A stretch of DNA of 64,000 nucleotides from Streptomyces polyasparticus (GCF_014493765.1 NZ_JACTVJ010000012.1:1-64000), one strand, 5' to 3'; positions 1-8,408 are shown, numbered from the stretch's first letter. A program made the numbers and translations. The notes: generated by a model from the sequence alone, not told the origin.

Positions 1-308
1 ACATTCCATGGCCCACCAAGCAGGAAACGCTGCCAGAACTCACCGACATGCGCTGTCACTTACCGCCGACAGAGCCAGAAGGCCTCGCCTATGCCGCAAC
101 CGTGCCCATCGACGAATACGGGCTGCGTGGACAACATGCCTGGCTCCTGGCCGGTGCCGGCCGCCTCAACGAGGCCCTCGACCTCCTGCGCCCGCACGTA
201 CGCGACTTCTTCGACCTGGCCTACCTACTGATCGAGCACGGACGCGCGGACGAAGCGATCGACTGCATGCCGCCGCTGGCCGAGCTCCGTGCCACACGCC
301 CGTACTGA
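1..308 (+). CDS. 3' end of a TPR-like hypothetical protein (partial)
   Basis: The frame is open from the window edge to a TGA at 306-308, so only the carboxyl end is visible. The last 80 or so residues contain helix-pair patterns such as HAWLLAGAGRLNEALDLL and DLAYLLIEHGRADEAID, spaced about 35 residues apart as in tetratricopeptide-like repeats. No catalytic motif is seen and no function can be assigned. It may be a full gene cut by the window or a fragment, since the flanking DNA is rich in broken genes. Confidence 0.4.
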   Translation, partial: IPWPTKQETLPELTDMRCHLPPTEPEGLAYAATVPIDEYGLRGQHAWLLAGAGRLNEALDLLRPHVRDFFDLAYLLIEHGRADEAIDCMPPLAELRATRPY

Positions 309-584
309 CACCGCATGCGGCGCGGTGAATGGTCTCAACCCGCTGTTCGACCGCCTCGTCATGGCAACGCGGACGGCAGGCATAACGTGCTCGCCCTGCA
401 GATCGCTGACGACTGAACTCGTACGTCACCCTGCAGGCCGCCGGCCAGCACTCCGGCTCCGCGCATTCTCGCGCCGGAGGGGCACTGGCAGGAGCCGGTC
501 TTGATCGACAAGCCGGGCTTGAGGTCAGAGTGTCAGTGGTGCTTGCCACACTCCACAACCCCGCATCACCAGAGGGGAGTTGCT

Positions 585-1665
585 GTGCCCGCACCACTAA
601 GACCCGAGGATGCCGCGCGCTATCAGATCACGGTGAAGCGACTGTGGCCGCTGGAGCGGTTCCCTGGCACCGGGAAGCCGTGGCTGTGCGAGTGCATGGT
701 GTGCGGCTTGCGGGGAAGCCCTCGGTACGGCAAGGGCTGCCGCGGGTGCCAGTACGACAAACTCTCCCGCGATCGGCGCCTGGACCCACAGCTGGCCGCA
801 CAGAACATGCTGAACCGCGGCTACCTGACGACCGTCCACTACCCTGGCAGCCACCAGCAGTGGCCCGCAGTCCACTTAACCTGCGACTCCCCCGTCACGC
901 CGACCTACGCGAACGTCATGCAGGGCCATGGGGGCTGTGAAACGTGTGCCAACCAGGCCCGAGCTGACACGCACATGCTGTCGGCAGCACAGGCAGTGGC
1001 GGAGCTGCACAGATACGGCTGGGTACCCTTGGTGGACTACCCGGGCGGGATTGAGCGGTGGAAGGCCCGGCATCTGAAGTGCGGTGAGGTGTCGTTCCCC
1101 CGCCTCCTCGATCTCCGTAAATGTGCCAAGGTGGCGAACGCCCGGGACGGATTGGGCTGCTCGGCATGCTCCGAAGCCGGCTTCAAACCCTTGCTGCCTG
1201 CTGTGGTTTATGTACTGCGGCAACCCGCTCTCCCCCACTCTGCATGCAATCAAGGTCGGCATCTGCAACGTGGGGAGTCAGCGGCTCGCCGTGCACAACC
1301 GCTACGGATGGCAGCTGCATCGGCAGTTGAGCTTCGAACACGGAAGGGACGCTCGGGATGTGGAGCAGATAGTCCTGAGCACGCTCAAGTCACAAGGGCT
1401 CAAGCCGTATCTGTCAGCGTGGGAGATGCCTCAGGCCGGTTGGCGCGAGACCTTTGACGGGACGGTAGTAACCGAGGACATGGCCTGGACCCTGGTCACC
1501 GAAACGGCCCGACGGCACCAACTGCAGACACGGCCGATCGTGGTGACAGGGCCGACACGTGCGGTCGGTGGAAACGCCCAGCCGCCCGTGCCCGCTGCGC
1601 GCAGCGTGGGCGCTTACGAGCGGCTCACCCTCTACGGCACCCTGGAGGCCCTCGGCGAAGACTGA
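585..1665 (+). pseudogene. zinc-ribbon / GIY-YIG-like protein, frameshifted
   Basis: GTG 585 follows a GAGGGGAG ribosome site at 572-579. The first frame has three cysteine clusters that look like zinc ribbons: CECMVC at residues 35-40, CETC, and CSAC. At the C run 1232-1236 the frame breaks. Dropping one C gives a continuous protein running into KVGICNVGSQRLAVHN and ending WEMPQAGWRETF at the stop 1663-1665. The tail has the Y-V-L, K-V-G-I, E and MPQxG-ETF pattern of GIY-YIG/T5orf172-like nuclease domains; that assignment is by pattern only. A repaired product would be about 360 residues. This is either a pseudogene or a one-base sequencing error. The role is unknown; nucleic acid binding and cleavage are inferred from the domains. 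Confidence 0.6.
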
Positions 1666-1671
1666 GACTGC

Positions 1672-1857
1672 TCAGTCGTACGTCATCCCGGCAAAGGGAT
1701 CGGCCTCGCCCGTCCACGGATCAATACCTGAATCGCGAAGGCGCTGCTCCTCGCGCACATGAAGGAATCTTGGGTTCGAATTCCCCCACAGAGTACTCAC
1801 GCTTAGAGGACAACTCTCAAAGTCTGCACGGAATACCTTGAGCAAAAATTCGACCAT
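1672..1857 (-). CDS. small hypothetical protein abutting the IS element
   Basis: This 61-codon frame has a protein-like carboxyl end, DPWTGEADPFAGMTYD. Its ATG at 1857 lies two bases from the left inverted repeat of the IS3 element at 1860. The element has therefore replaced whatever preceded the start. The gene may have lost its promoter or its original amino end. No family was recognised and the coding call is tentative. Confidence 0.35.
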   Translation of the reverse strand: MVEFLLKVFRADFESCPLSVSTLWGNSNPRFLHVREEQRLRDSGIDPWTGEADPFAGMTYD

Positions 1858-1859
1858 AC

Positions 1860-1883
1860 TGAACCGTCCTGGCTTTTCTGCCG
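1860..1883 (+). repeat. IS3 left terminal inverted repeat
   Basis: It begins TGAACCGTCCTGGCTTTTCT and pairs with 3222-3245, with mismatches only at positions 11, 13 and 17 of 24. It sits 25 bp before the orfA start. Confidence 0.88.
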
Positions 1884-1907
1884 CCTCGTTGTGAGGTAGC
1901 AGAGAGG

Positions 1908-2228
1908 ATGGGCATCGTGCCCAAGAAGATTGATCCCGCGCTTCGGAGCCAGGCTGTGCGCCTGGTGACCCAGCACCGCTCGGAGTACTCGACCGAGCGA
2001 GCCGTCCATATCCAGGTCGCCGAATCGCTCGGTGTCTCCAGGGAGTCCGTGCGGCGCTGGGTGGCCCAGCACGAGATCGACAGCGGCCAGGCGGCGGGCG
2101 TGACCAGCGAGGAGCGCGAGGAACTCAAGCGACTGCGGGCGGAGAACAGGCGGCTGCGTGAGGTCAACGAGGTCTTGAAGTCCGCGACGATTTTCTTCGC
2201 GGGGGAACTCGACCCCCGAAACCGCTGA
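1908..2228 (+). CDS. IS3-family OrfA (HTH protein)
   Basis: A 106-residue protein. The amino half carries a transposase helix-turn-helix, with SLGVSRESVRRWV at about residues 43-55. The carboxyl half is a leucine-zipper-like helix, LKRLRAENRRLREVNEVLK, followed by ATIFFAGELD, the usual OrfA ending. OrfA binds the inverted repeats and, after -1 ribosomal frameshifting, supplies the amino part of the OrfAB transposase. The run TTTTCTTCGCGGGGGAA at 2191-2207 lies where that shift would be expected, but no classical A6G slippery site is present. Confidence 0.9.
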   Translation: MGIVPKKIDPALRSQAVRLVTQHRSEYSTERAVHIQVAESLGVSRESVRRWVAQHEIDSGQAAGVTSEEREELKRLRAENRRLREVNEVLKSATIFFAGELDPRNR

Positions 2229-2230
2229 TC

Positions 2231-3202
2231 GTGGCGTTCGTCGATCAGATGCGAGCGGTTGGTCATGCCGTCGAGTCGATCCTCATCGCCCTGAACCAGG
2301 CAGGGCTGAAGATCGCGGCACGAACCTTGCGAGCCTGGTGCGCCCCAGCCGGCCCAGGAAACGGGCCCGCGGTCCGGACGGTGAGTGACGCCCAAGTCGA
2401 GGATGCCGTCCGCCAGCTGGCCTTCACCATGAACGCGGCCGGCGATCGTGTGCTGGCTCCTGAAGGGCTCTATGGCCGGCGCAAGATGCTGGCTCTCATC
2501 CGTAAAACGGTGCTGCCCGAGGCCGGGTTCGGTGCCGTCGACCGTGCGATGCGCTCGCTTGGGCTCAACGGAGTGGTGCGCGGACGAAGACCCAGAACCA
2601 CCATCCCCAACCCGGCCGACAAGCGGGCGGCGGACCTGCTGAACAGGGACTTCACCGCTCCGGCCCCGGACCACAAGTGGATCACCGACTTCACGTATGT
2701 GCGGACGTATCAGTCGTTCACCTATGTGGCGTTCATCGTGGACTGCTTCTCCCAGAAGATCGTGGGCTGGCACGCCTCTATCAAACGGGACGTGGAACTG
2801 GTCGACGTGCCGCTGCGGATGGCGCTGTGGCGCCGTGGCCACGAAGGAACCCCGGTCGGACGGGACCAGCTCATATGTCACTCGGACGCGGGCTCGCAAT
2901 ATACGAGTGTGCGCTTCACCGAACACCTTCACCTCGAGGGCATCCAGCCATCGATCGGCAGTGTCGGCGACGCATACGACAACGCGCTGATGGAGACCAT
3001 CAATGGTCTCTACAAGGCCGAATGCATCCGCACCAGGGTCTTCCACGACGGCCCGTACCGGACGATCTCGGATGTCGAGTACGCCACCGCATCCTGGGTC
3101 GAGTGGTACAACAACCGCCGCCTGCACTCGAGTTTGGGCATCATCAGCCCCACCGAGTACGAGACAGCACATTACGCTGACACAGAACCCGTGGCCGACT
3201 GA
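2231..3202 (+). CDS. IS3-family OrfB transposase (DDE integrase core)
   Basis: A 323-residue catalytic subunit. After an amino HTH_21-like segment comes an rve integrase core with D153 (WITDFTYV), D219 (CHSDAGSQY) and E255 (ALMETING). The 35-residue gap between the last two is the DD(35)E spacing of IS3 enzymes, and K262 follows one helical turn on. The end, WYNNRRLHSSLG, is typical. GTG 2231 lies two bases after the OrfA stop in the -1 frame, so the active enzyme is probably the OrfAB fusion. No lesion is visible. Confidence 0.93.
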   Translation: MAFVDQMRAVGHAVESILIALNQAGLKIAARTLRAWCAPAGPGNGPAVRTVSDAQVEDAVRQLAFTMNAAGDRVLAPEGLYGRRKMLALIRKTVLPEAGFGAVDRAMRSLGLNGVVRGRRPRTTIPNPADKRAADLLNRDFTAPAPDHKWITDFTYVRTYQSFTYVAFIVDCFSQKIVGWHASIKRDVELVDVPLRMALWRRGHEGTPVGRDQLICHSDAGSQYTSVRFTEHLHLEGIQPSIGSVGDAYDNALMETINGLYKAECIRTRVFHDGPYRTISDVEYATASWVEWYNNRRLHSSLGIISPTEYETAHYADTEPVAD

Positions 3203-3221
3203 TCACCGGCCCACAAAGCAC

Positions 3222-3245
3222 CGGCAGGAAAGTCGGGACGGTTCA
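3222..3245 (-). repeat. IS3 right terminal inverted repeat
   Basis: Read on the minus strand it begins TGAACCGTCCCGACTTTCCT and matches the left repeat at 21 of 24 positions. It starts 19 bp after the orfB stop codon. Confidence 0.88.
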
Positions 3246-3441
3246 CACCTGCCGTCTGGTTGAGGCATCTGAACTGTCGCGGCAGGGCGGGGCGAGCGCG
3301 GAGGAGTGTGTTGGGTCATCGGTGCTGCGCCTGTTCGCGTTCGGACCTGCTGGCGGGCTGTGTCGAATGTGGTGAAAGCTCTGGACTTTCTGAAGTTCGG
3401 GGCCGGTCCTCTTCGCGGTGGGACGTGTTGCCCGTAGGTCA

Positions 3442-4212
3442 TCATTGGCCTGAGCTGAGTCGGCTGAAGGTCCAGCGGAGAACTTCCTGATCGACGCTGG
3501 TGCGCCCGGTTCGCTTGAGGGCGGTGCGGGCGAGGGCGGTCAGGCGGGCCCAGTTGCGGAAGTTGCCGTGCGCGGCGTGCTTGTCGGCGTAGGCGATGTG
3601 GTCGGGGTCGGTGTTGGCCCAGATGGGGTGGTAGAGCGGGATCGTCTGCAGGACCTCGTCGGGGGTGAGGCGGGTGAAGTGCTGCCAGATGAAGATCCGG
3701 GAGGAGAGCATGGGCTCTTTGCGGAGTGTGTGGTGACAGCCTTCGCCGCCGACGAAGACAACGGCGATCTGGGTGTACGGGTCGTCCCAGAGGTAGCGGA
3801 CGTACTCCAGCTGGTCGCTTTGGAGCCACTGGGCCTCGTCGAAGACGAGGGTGCGCGGGTGGGTCGCGAGCGCGTGTTTGAGGTGGTGGTCGAACTCGCT
3901 GGCGTAGCGCGGGGGCTGGCCCGGCAGCTCGAGTGCGTTGAACAGCTCATGGCGTACGGCGCGGGTGGTGGCGCGGGCGTGGAAGGTGATGCGGCGGATG
4001 TCTTCGTCGGGTTCGAGTGCGCGCAGGCAGCTGGTGACGGCCATGGTCTTGCCGAAGCCTGCACCGCCGTGGACGCACATCATCGCGCGTGCCTCGATCG
4101 TGTCGGCGAGGTTTTCCCGTGCGGTGAGTACCGCGCGGGTGCTGACGAGGCGGGCCTCGGGCAGGAGGACGTACTGGTCGCTGGAAGCGGGTGGCAGGTG
4201 GCCGCCGGTCAT
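3442..4212 (-). CDS. TniB-like AAA+ transposition ATPase
   Basis: A 256-residue AAA+ ATPase. Walker A is GGAGFGKT at about residues 49-56 and Walker B is LVFDEAQ near 122. The end reads HAAHGNFRNWARLTALARTAL, the lid-like tail shared with the neighbouring fusion protein. Family knowledge: TniB/TnsC/IstB-type ATPases coat target DNA and recruit the DDE transposase. Its ATG overlaps the transposase stop (4209-4212), which indicates translational coupling. All nucleotide-binding motifs look intact. Confidence 0.85.
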   Translation of the reverse strand: MTGGHLPPASSDQYVLLPEARLVSTRAVLTARENLADTIEARAMMCVHGGAGFGKTMAVTSCLRALEPDEDIRRITFHARATTRAVRHELFNALELPGQPPRYASEFDHHLKHALATHPRTLVFDEAQWLQSDQLEYVRYLWDDPYTQIAVVFVGGEGCHHTLRKEPMLSSRIFIWQHFTRLTPDEVLQTIPLYHPIWANTDPDHIAYADKHAAHGNFRNWARLTALARTALKRTGRTSVDQEVLRWTFSRLSSGQ

Positions 4213-5963
4213 GGGGAGTCCTCGCTGTGGTCGGGCGGTTCGGTGGGGCGGGTTCGGGCCTTGAGGGCTTCAGGAATGGCCCAGTCGGCTGGTGGCGGGG
4301 CGGGTGGGATGAGGTCGGGCAGTGCGAGGGCGGCCAGGTCGGTGTGCTGGTGCTGGTCGAGTTCGCGGGCGGCCTCGGTGGCGGTCGTGGCGTCCAGGCG
4401 GCGCGGTTGGCCCGGTTCGGTGGCGGGGGCGAAGCGGGTGTGGCGTAGTTGCTCAGCGGCTTTCGCTTCGGCGCGCAGGCGTCGGGCGCGCTGGGCACGG
4501 GTGCGGCGTAGCTCTGTGCGTTGTTCTTCGGTGGCCTGGTCGGCGAGGTAGGCGGTGCCGAGGTGGCGGCCGTGGGGTGTGCAGATTTCGATCTCGTGGG
4601 TGTGGTGGGGCATGAAGCGCACGGTGACTTCGCGGCCGGCCTGTCCGGTCATCCAGTCGGCAAGGTAGTGCCGGTTCTTGAAGCGGACTCCGTGGCTGGT
4701 GATGGTGCGGGTACGGCCGTCGTCCTCGAGCGTGAACGACCACACGTCCTGGGCGGGGATGTCGTTGAGCGGTGTCGCATCGGATTGCCAGGCTTCGAGC
4801 GGGGTCGCGCCGTGCAGTTCCGCGGGGCGGTGTTCGGTGTTCCACCAGTGCGCCCAGGTCAGCAGTTCTTCGGTGAACGCCGCAAACGACATGGGCGGTG
4901 CCGTGTGGGGGCGGCGGTCGGGGCGTCGGCGCGGCTGTTTGGGTGTGTAGCCGGGTAGGGCGGCGAACAGCATGCGGGAGACGTTGAGGTTGAGGTTCTC
5001 GATGCTGCCCTTCAGGTGCGGGCTGTAGGGCGGCAGGATGGTGATGTCCGCGTCCAGGGCGGTCAGCGCGGTGGATACGGTGCGGGAGAGGAAATCGCGG
5101 CCGCGGTCGAATCGGACGTTTTCGGGCAGGCCTCCGAAGGGGCCGTAGGGGCCGGTGCGTAGGGTGGCGGAGCGCAGGGCGGCCAGGATCGAGGCGCGGG
5201 TCGGGGTGTTGGGAGTGACGGCGAGGCCGGTGATGGCTTTGGTCGCGCAGTCGATGAACCAGGTGACGTACGGGGGAACTAGCTCTCCGTCCGCCTCGAC
5301 GCGCAGCGGGGCCTGGACGTGGTCGGCCTCCCAGACGTGGTTGCGCCAGGTGCGGGGGCGCTTGGCGAACACGTCGCTCGCGCGGGCGGCCTCGGGACCG
5401 TGGCGGTAGCCGGCCCGCTCCCCCGCTGTCAGGTCCCGGCGCACGGCGCGCAGGAACGTCGACAACGACGGCACCGGATCCAGTAGCGGGACAGCGGCTG
5501 GTGGTGCACCGCCCGGAACAGGCGTACGGCTCGACGGTGCCGCGGGTATCGCTCCTGTCACTTCCCCGTCCGCGGCATTGGCTTGTGCGGCTGTACCGGC
5601 GCGCGCCACAAGCTCCCGGTGGACCGCGGAGGCGTTGCCGTGCCAGTACGCCAGCAGCACCCTGACCTCGGGAGTGACTTCGAAACGGTCGCTGTGGCGT
5701 GCTCCGGGGCGTGCGGCGGTCTCGGGAGCGGTGGTCGCGTCTGCCAGCCATCGCCACACCGTGCGGTCGGAGACATTCAGGCACTGGGCTGTGGTGTGGA
5801 CGTGGGCGCGGGTGAGGCGGCGTGCGGCGCGCAGCGCGAGCAGGCGGCGGACGGCCGGGGCCCGCAGCGCGGTCAAGGACGCCGTGTCGAGGGCGGGTTC
5901 AGCCTGGGGCGCTGGGGAGTCCTGAAGGATGCCGTCATCGAGGGTAGTGGCGATCATTGGCAT
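4209..5963 (-). CDS. Mu/TniA-like DDE transposase
   Basis: A 584-residue transposase. The amino region (about 35-75) holds a helix-turn-helix with NVSDRTVWRWLA, followed near 155-170 by a second DNA-binding segment, PSLSTFLRAVRRDLTAG. The integrase core has D214 (WEADHVQ), D286 (VRFDRGRDF) and E322 (KGSIENLN). A Mu C-terminal-like beta-barrel follows (RTRTITSHGVRFKNRHYLAD) and a basic, charged tail ends the protein. It should cut and join transposon ends. The catalytic triad is complete. It is translated in the same operon as both ATPases. Confidence 0.88.
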   Translation of the reverse strand: MPMIATTLDDGILQDSPAPQAEPALDTASLTALRAPAVRRLLALRAARRLTRAHVHTTAQCLNVSDRTVWRWLADATTAPETAARPGARHSDRFEVTPEVRVLLAYWHGNASAVHRELVARAGTAAQANAADGEVTGAIPAAPSSRTPVPGGAPPAAVPLLDPVPSLSTFLRAVRRDLTAGERAGYRHGPEAARASDVFAKRPRTWRNHVWEADHVQAPLRVEADGELVPPYVTWFIDCATKAITGLAVTPNTPTRASILAALRSATLRTGPYGPFGGLPENVRFDRGRDFLSRTVSTALTALDADITILPPYSPHLKGSIENLNLNVSRMLFAALPGYTPKQPRRRPDRRPHTAPPMSFAAFTEELLTWAHWWNTEHRPAELHGATPLEAWQSDATPLNDIPAQDVWSFTLEDDGRTRTITSHGVRFKNRHYLADWMTGQAGREVTVRFMPHHTHEIEICTPHGRHLGTAYLADQATEEQRTELRRTRAQRARRLRAEAKAAEQLRHTRFAPATEPGQPRRLDATTATEAARELDQHQHTDLAALALPDLIPPAPPPADWAIPEALKARTRPTEPPDHSEDSP

Positions 5964-5985
5964 ACCTGCCCGTGGGAGTGGTCGG

Positions 5986-7389
5986 TCAGGGGGTGGGGCC
6001 GAGTCGGGAGCAGGCCCGGCTCAGCAGCGTGTGGTCCACGGTGGTGTCGGGGTGGCGGCTCAGGGCCGCGTAGGCGTGGCTGGTGATCTTTGCCCAAGCG
6101 CGGAAGTTGCCGCGGGCGCATGTCTTGTCCGCATGCAGCAGATCGGCGTCGGTCGCGGTGTGCCACAGCGGGTGGAACAAGCGCAGGACGCCGGGAACTT
6201 GGGCGGGCTCCAGGCGCGGGGTGTGCTGCCAGGTGAGCACCCGAGAGGCCAGAGCAGGGGCCCGCGCCAGGGTTCGCTCGGCGCCGGCGCCGCACAGCAC
6301 CAGCGACATCTGAGTGGTGGGCGCGTCGATGAGCAGGCGCAGGTAATCGAGTTCGGGCCCGGCGATGCGCTGCACGTCGTCGATGACCAGCACGCCGGGG
6401 GTGGCCAGAGCGTCGATCAGGGCGCGATCAGCCGCATCCGTGCGGCTCGTGAGCGCTTTTGCGGGCAAAGAGAACGCGGTGAGCAGCGCGGCGCGTAGCT
6501 GCGGCAGGGCCGGCTTCACTGCCACGTGGGCGAAGTGGATCGGCACACGGCGCGGAAGCAGACGCAGAGCCCGGTGGACGGCGACCGTCTTACCGTGGCC
6601 GGTGTCCCCGTATACGCACAGCACACCTCTGGCGGCGGCCGTGTGCGCGAGCGCTTCGGCAACCTCCCCTACCTGCCGTGTCGACACCAGATGCGCGCCT
6701 GGGGCGTAGAGACGCACGCCGCGGGTGAGGGGCGAAGCCTCGCCGGTCGTGCCGGCGTCATCCACCGGGTCTGCTTGGTCGGTGGTCGCGGCTTGGGATC
6801 GGCCGGTTTCATCGCTCGTGCCTGGCAGGGCCAGCTCGGCCAGGGCGCGGTCGTAGCGGTCCGGGTCGACGTGTCCGTGCCGGGGGTGGGTGGTCTCCAA
6901 GACCCGGCCGGTACGGAGGTCCTCGCGTACCGCGCGGTGCAGTGTGGCCAGCGAAGGAAGTGGTCCATGAAGGGGTGCGGTGTCACCGGCCTGTTCCAGC
7001 TCTCGGTGCAGTTCGGCGACGTTCCCGCCCAGCTTCCCCAGGCGGGCCCAGAGCTCATCGGTGAACGCGAAACCACCGGGTCGCGACCTGGGTTCCATCC
7101 GGCCCGACTCACGGGCCACTGCCAGCCATCGCCACACCGTTCGGGTCGACACCCCGGCCGTCTCGGCGGCGATCCGGACATGCACCGACTCCAGCGTGCC
7201 CGTCTCGTCCAGGGCGAGGAGGCGGCGCACCACCACTTGCCGGGCCAGCCTCCGATCCTGCGATCTGGACGCCAGCGGTGCAGCAGCGCGCGGGGATCCC
7301 GTCCCCGTCCCCGAGACGGCTAGGGGAGATACCTCGGCGGTCATACTCTCCAGCGCACACCCCTGCCCTGGTCCAGAGCACAGGAACAC
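5986..7389 (-). CDS. HTH-AAA+ fusion: transposase-type N-terminus on a TniB-like ATPase
   Basis: A 467-residue protein with unusual architecture. Residues of about 30-170 resemble the amino end of the adjacent transposase: both have VRRLLAL, a GVSTRTVWRWLA-type helix-turn-helix, a GN...HREL stretch and PSLATLHRAVREDLRTG. Where the transposase has its DDE core, this protein has an AAA+ ATPase with Walker A GDTGHGKT and Walker B VLVIDDVQ, ending CARGNFRAWAKI like the stand-alone TniB. It lies 22 bp upstream of the transposase gene. By inference it brings ATPase to the same DNA sites the transposase recognises (ends, or a fixed target). I know of no characterised protein with this arrangement. 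Confidence 0.8.
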   Translation of the reverse strand: MFLCSGPGQGCALESMTAEVSPLAVSGTGTGSPRAAAPLASRSQDRRLARQVVVRRLLALDETGTLESVHVRIAAETAGVSTRTVWRWLAVARESGRMEPRSRPGGFAFTDELWARLGKLGGNVAELHRELEQAGDTAPLHGPLPSLATLHRAVREDLRTGRVLETTHPRHGHVDPDRYDRALAELALPGTSDETGRSQAATTDQADPVDDAGTTGEASPLTRGVRLYAPGAHLVSTRQVGEVAEALAHTAAARGVLCVYGDTGHGKTVAVHRALRLLPRRVPIHFAHVAVKPALPQLRAALLTAFSLPAKALTSRTDAADRALIDALATPGVLVIDDVQRIAGPELDYLRLLIDAPTTQMSLVLCGAGAERTLARAPALASRVLTWQHTPRLEPAQVPGVLRLFHPLWHTATDADLLHADKTCARGNFRAWAKITSHAYAALSRHPDTTVDHTLLSRACSRLGPTP

Positions 7390-7589
7390 GCATCCTCACG
7401 TCAGCCACGGCCCTGGTGTGCTAGGCCCAACACGCGGACCATGACAGCAACTTGGTCACCCCGTAGCAGCCAAGATCAGGCGCAAAGAGCCTGGCCAGAG
7501 AGGCATATCCCGGCTAGCGCTTGATGACGCCCATACCGCTGACACCACCCCACCCACTCACAGTCCCCTTGGTCGCCACACACCCCCAA

Positions 7590-7796
7590 CTCGGGCCGCT
7601 ACGAACGCGCCTCCGTGATCGTGACCAGCAACAAGCCCCAGATCGCTGGGGAGAGGTCTTCGGCGACGACACCGTCGCCGCCGCGATGATCGACCGCCTG
7701 GTCCACCACGCGGAGGTCATCTCGCTCAAGGGAGACAGCTACCGGATGCGCGGCCGCGACCTCGGACGGGTTCCAGCCGCCAACACCGGGGAATGA
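7590..7796 (+). pseudogene. istB: istB remnant (IS21-family helper ATPase, C-terminal end)
   Basis: Two adjoining frames give the carboxyl end of an IS21 IstB protein: GRYERASVIVTSNK from 7594, then after a frameshift near 7635-7645, RWGEVFGDDTVAAAMIDRLV through to GDSYRMRGRDLGRVP. The stop is at 7794-7796. The Walker region and the whole of istA are missing, so only about the last 70 residues remain. It is followed at the right distance by IS21-like terminal sequence. Confidence 0.8.
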
Positions 7797-7810
7797 CCAA
7801 CATCAACTGA

Positions 7811-7870
7811 CCAGCAGGAGGGTCACTTTTCAACCGCCGGCACTGGCTCACAATTCAAGCGTCGCCGACA
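7811..7870 (+). repeat. IS21-type right terminal sequence
   Basis: After the istB stop there are spaced blocks GGTCACTTTTCAACCG and GGCTCACAATTCAAGCG, ending in GCCGACA at 7870. Read outward-in, the end begins TGTCGGC. Actinobacterial IS21 elements carry repeated blocks of this kind at their ends. No partner end was found in the window. Confidence 0.5.
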
Positions 7871-8408
7871 TCACGAGACGGGCTGGAGCCGCATCGCCGA
7901 CAACGCAGCTCCAGCCGCCGCCCGGGCGTGACGGCAGCAGGGCTATTCCCGCAGCCCCGGCCACCCCGGAGGGCGCCTCGCGCGAGGACCGATAGAGGGG
8001 GAGCCTCGGTCCCTCGCGCGCCAGCCGCTGCCGCACCCGCGCAGTGGCGGCCGGACGCTTCTAGCTTCCCACCAGGGATACAGCCTGTCCGCAAATGCGG
8101 CCTATTCTCCATGCCATTTGCGGCAGCAGGTTCTCACTTCCACCAGATCGACGTCACCGCCGCAACGACCGTTCCAACGGCACACCCGTCATCACAGCCT
8201 GCATCGGACGAAGCCTGCGAAGTTCAGACACAGGCACTGAGCGGCCCTGCACCACGTGCGAAGTGCAGGGCCTTGGGCTTCGGTCCTGTCGTCGCCCCAC
8301 CGCCGACCGTACGACCGCGAGGACGCGGCCGCATGTCCAGCTGGCCGGGCGGCTCCTGCGCGATCCGCGGTGCAGCGGACTATGGGTGCCGTCGGCGGGT
8401 CGGCGCGG
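7871..8408. other. 538-bp gap without a convincing gene
   Basis: Frames here lack family resemblance and start signals. The only clear structure is the hairpin at 8243-8272. This tract separates the transposon-rich block from the kinase operon. Confidence 0.6.
8243..8272. terminator. 10-bp perfect stem-loop
   Basis: Arms GGCCCTGCAC and GTGCAGGGCC flank a 10-base loop. It lies 137 bp beyond the 3' end of the kinase gene and has no T run, as is common for Streptomyces terminators. Confidence 0.5.

Larger units (their letters stand above)
1860..3245 (+). mobile_element. IS3-family insertion sequence, apparently intact
   Basis: About 1.39 kb bounded by 24-bp imperfect inverted repeats (21 of 24 match) that begin TGAACCGTCC on each side. 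It contains orfA and orfB in the usual IS3 order, with orfB in the -1 frame relative to orfA. Both frames are open and the DDE triad is present, so the element could be active. No convincing target duplication was seen: the three flanking bases are TAC on the left and CAC on the right. Confidence 0.9.
3442..7389 (-). mobile_element. TniA/TniB-type transposition module
   Basis: Three co-directional genes lie tightly packed: an HTH-ATPase fusion, a Mu/TniA-like DDE transposase, and a TniB-like ATPase that overlaps the transposase by four bases. No TniQ/TnsD gene, resolvase or cargo gene was found. The boundaries given are those of the genes. Terminal repeats could not be located in the adjacent 195 bp (left) or 130 bp (right), so the true element may be larger or have lost its ends. 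Confidence 0.75.

Noticed and set aside
1817-3172. 451-codon frame antisense to the IS3 transposase
   Set aside because: It is the complement of orfA and orfB, which have clear domains and catalytic residues. GC-rich codon bias opens this frame by chance.
3307-7433. GTGTTGGG inverted pair (3307-3314 and 7426-7433) as ends of the Tni-type element
   Set aside because: Eight bases is too short in 4 kb of GC-rich DNA, and no repeated end blocks accompany it.
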